From IMG/VR virus record IMGVR_UViG_3300020420_000075, positions 1 through 20,109 of that record: DNA of 20,109 bases; one strand, written 5' to 3'. Position numbers and translations under genes: made by a program. This DNA comes from a virus. Numbering within the stretch: position 1 is the first letter of the stretch; each line of letters starts with the position of its first letter. Below, one piece after another: positions 20,071 to 20,109 of this stretch. The notes beneath the pieces are model-generated. The model was not told the origin of the DNA, searched no databases, and saw only the letters and a list, made by a program, of their open reading frames with translations.

Positions 20071-20109
20071 TATATTATTTCCGTAACAATTACCAAAATT
20101 ATTATAAAT

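Noticed and set aside
1-20109. CRISPR array, insertion sequence or att site
   Set aside because: No regularly spaced direct repeats, no transposase or integrase, and no paired long repeats were seen by eye.

Overview
The window looks like part of a tailed, T4-like (myovirus-type) phage genome from a marine, AT-rich host. The signs are dense, mostly same-strand genes with ATGA/TAATG overlaps and very short gaps, many small genes of the kind seen in marine T4-like phages (cyanophages and phages of SAR11 or OM43), a phage nrdA-nrdB-glutaredoxin block, a beta-helix tail-fibre protein with an Mtd-like N-terminus, a DUF1353 protein and a DUF6267/ligase-like protein. No tRNA, rRNA, CRISPR array or insertion sequence was seen. 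The phage assignment is firm; the host is inferred.

Layout. 1-2502: tail of a membrane-type gene and a terminator, a small unknown gene, a shortened nucleotide-sugar dehydrogenase, then an AlkB-type membrane di-iron hydroxylase with its own consensus sigma70 promoter and terminator, then a 25-residue PqqA, the peptide precursor of pyrroloquinoline quinone (PQQ). 2504-3135: a promoter that runs straight into a terminator, then three small genes. 3119-3876: two genes on the minus strand (a small secreted-type protein and DUF1353). 3950-11779: a long plus-strand run of virion/late-type genes: a nucleotidyltransferase and a ligase-like protein, several proteins sharing an N-terminal M-K/R-I/F-N-E-like tag, a small highly expressed-looking structural protein, a coiled-coil/membrane protein, two tandem very basic paralogs, an Ala/Gly/Lys-rich basic protein and an acidic protein that may be extended by -1 frameshifting at an A9 run. 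11816-15158: a 2OG-Fe(II) oxygenase, a PD-(D/E)XK exonuclease, a tail-fibre-like protein and a conserved unknown. 15203-20022: deoxynucleotide metabolism (nrdA, nrdB, glutaredoxin), an LSm-like small protein, a HAD phosphatase and a histone-H1-like small protein, closed by a strong terminator.

How it works together. The most striking unit is alkB plus pqqA. AlkB-type enzymes make alcohols from alkanes or alkyl side chains, and PQQ is the cofactor of periplasmic alcohol and methanol dehydrogenases. Side by side, they suggest that the phage pushes host oxidation of alkanes, alcohols or C1 compounds during infection. The nrd block would supply dNTPs for phage replication. The N-terminal tags and basic proteins fit a set of proteins packaged in the head, as with T4 internal proteins, but that is inference.
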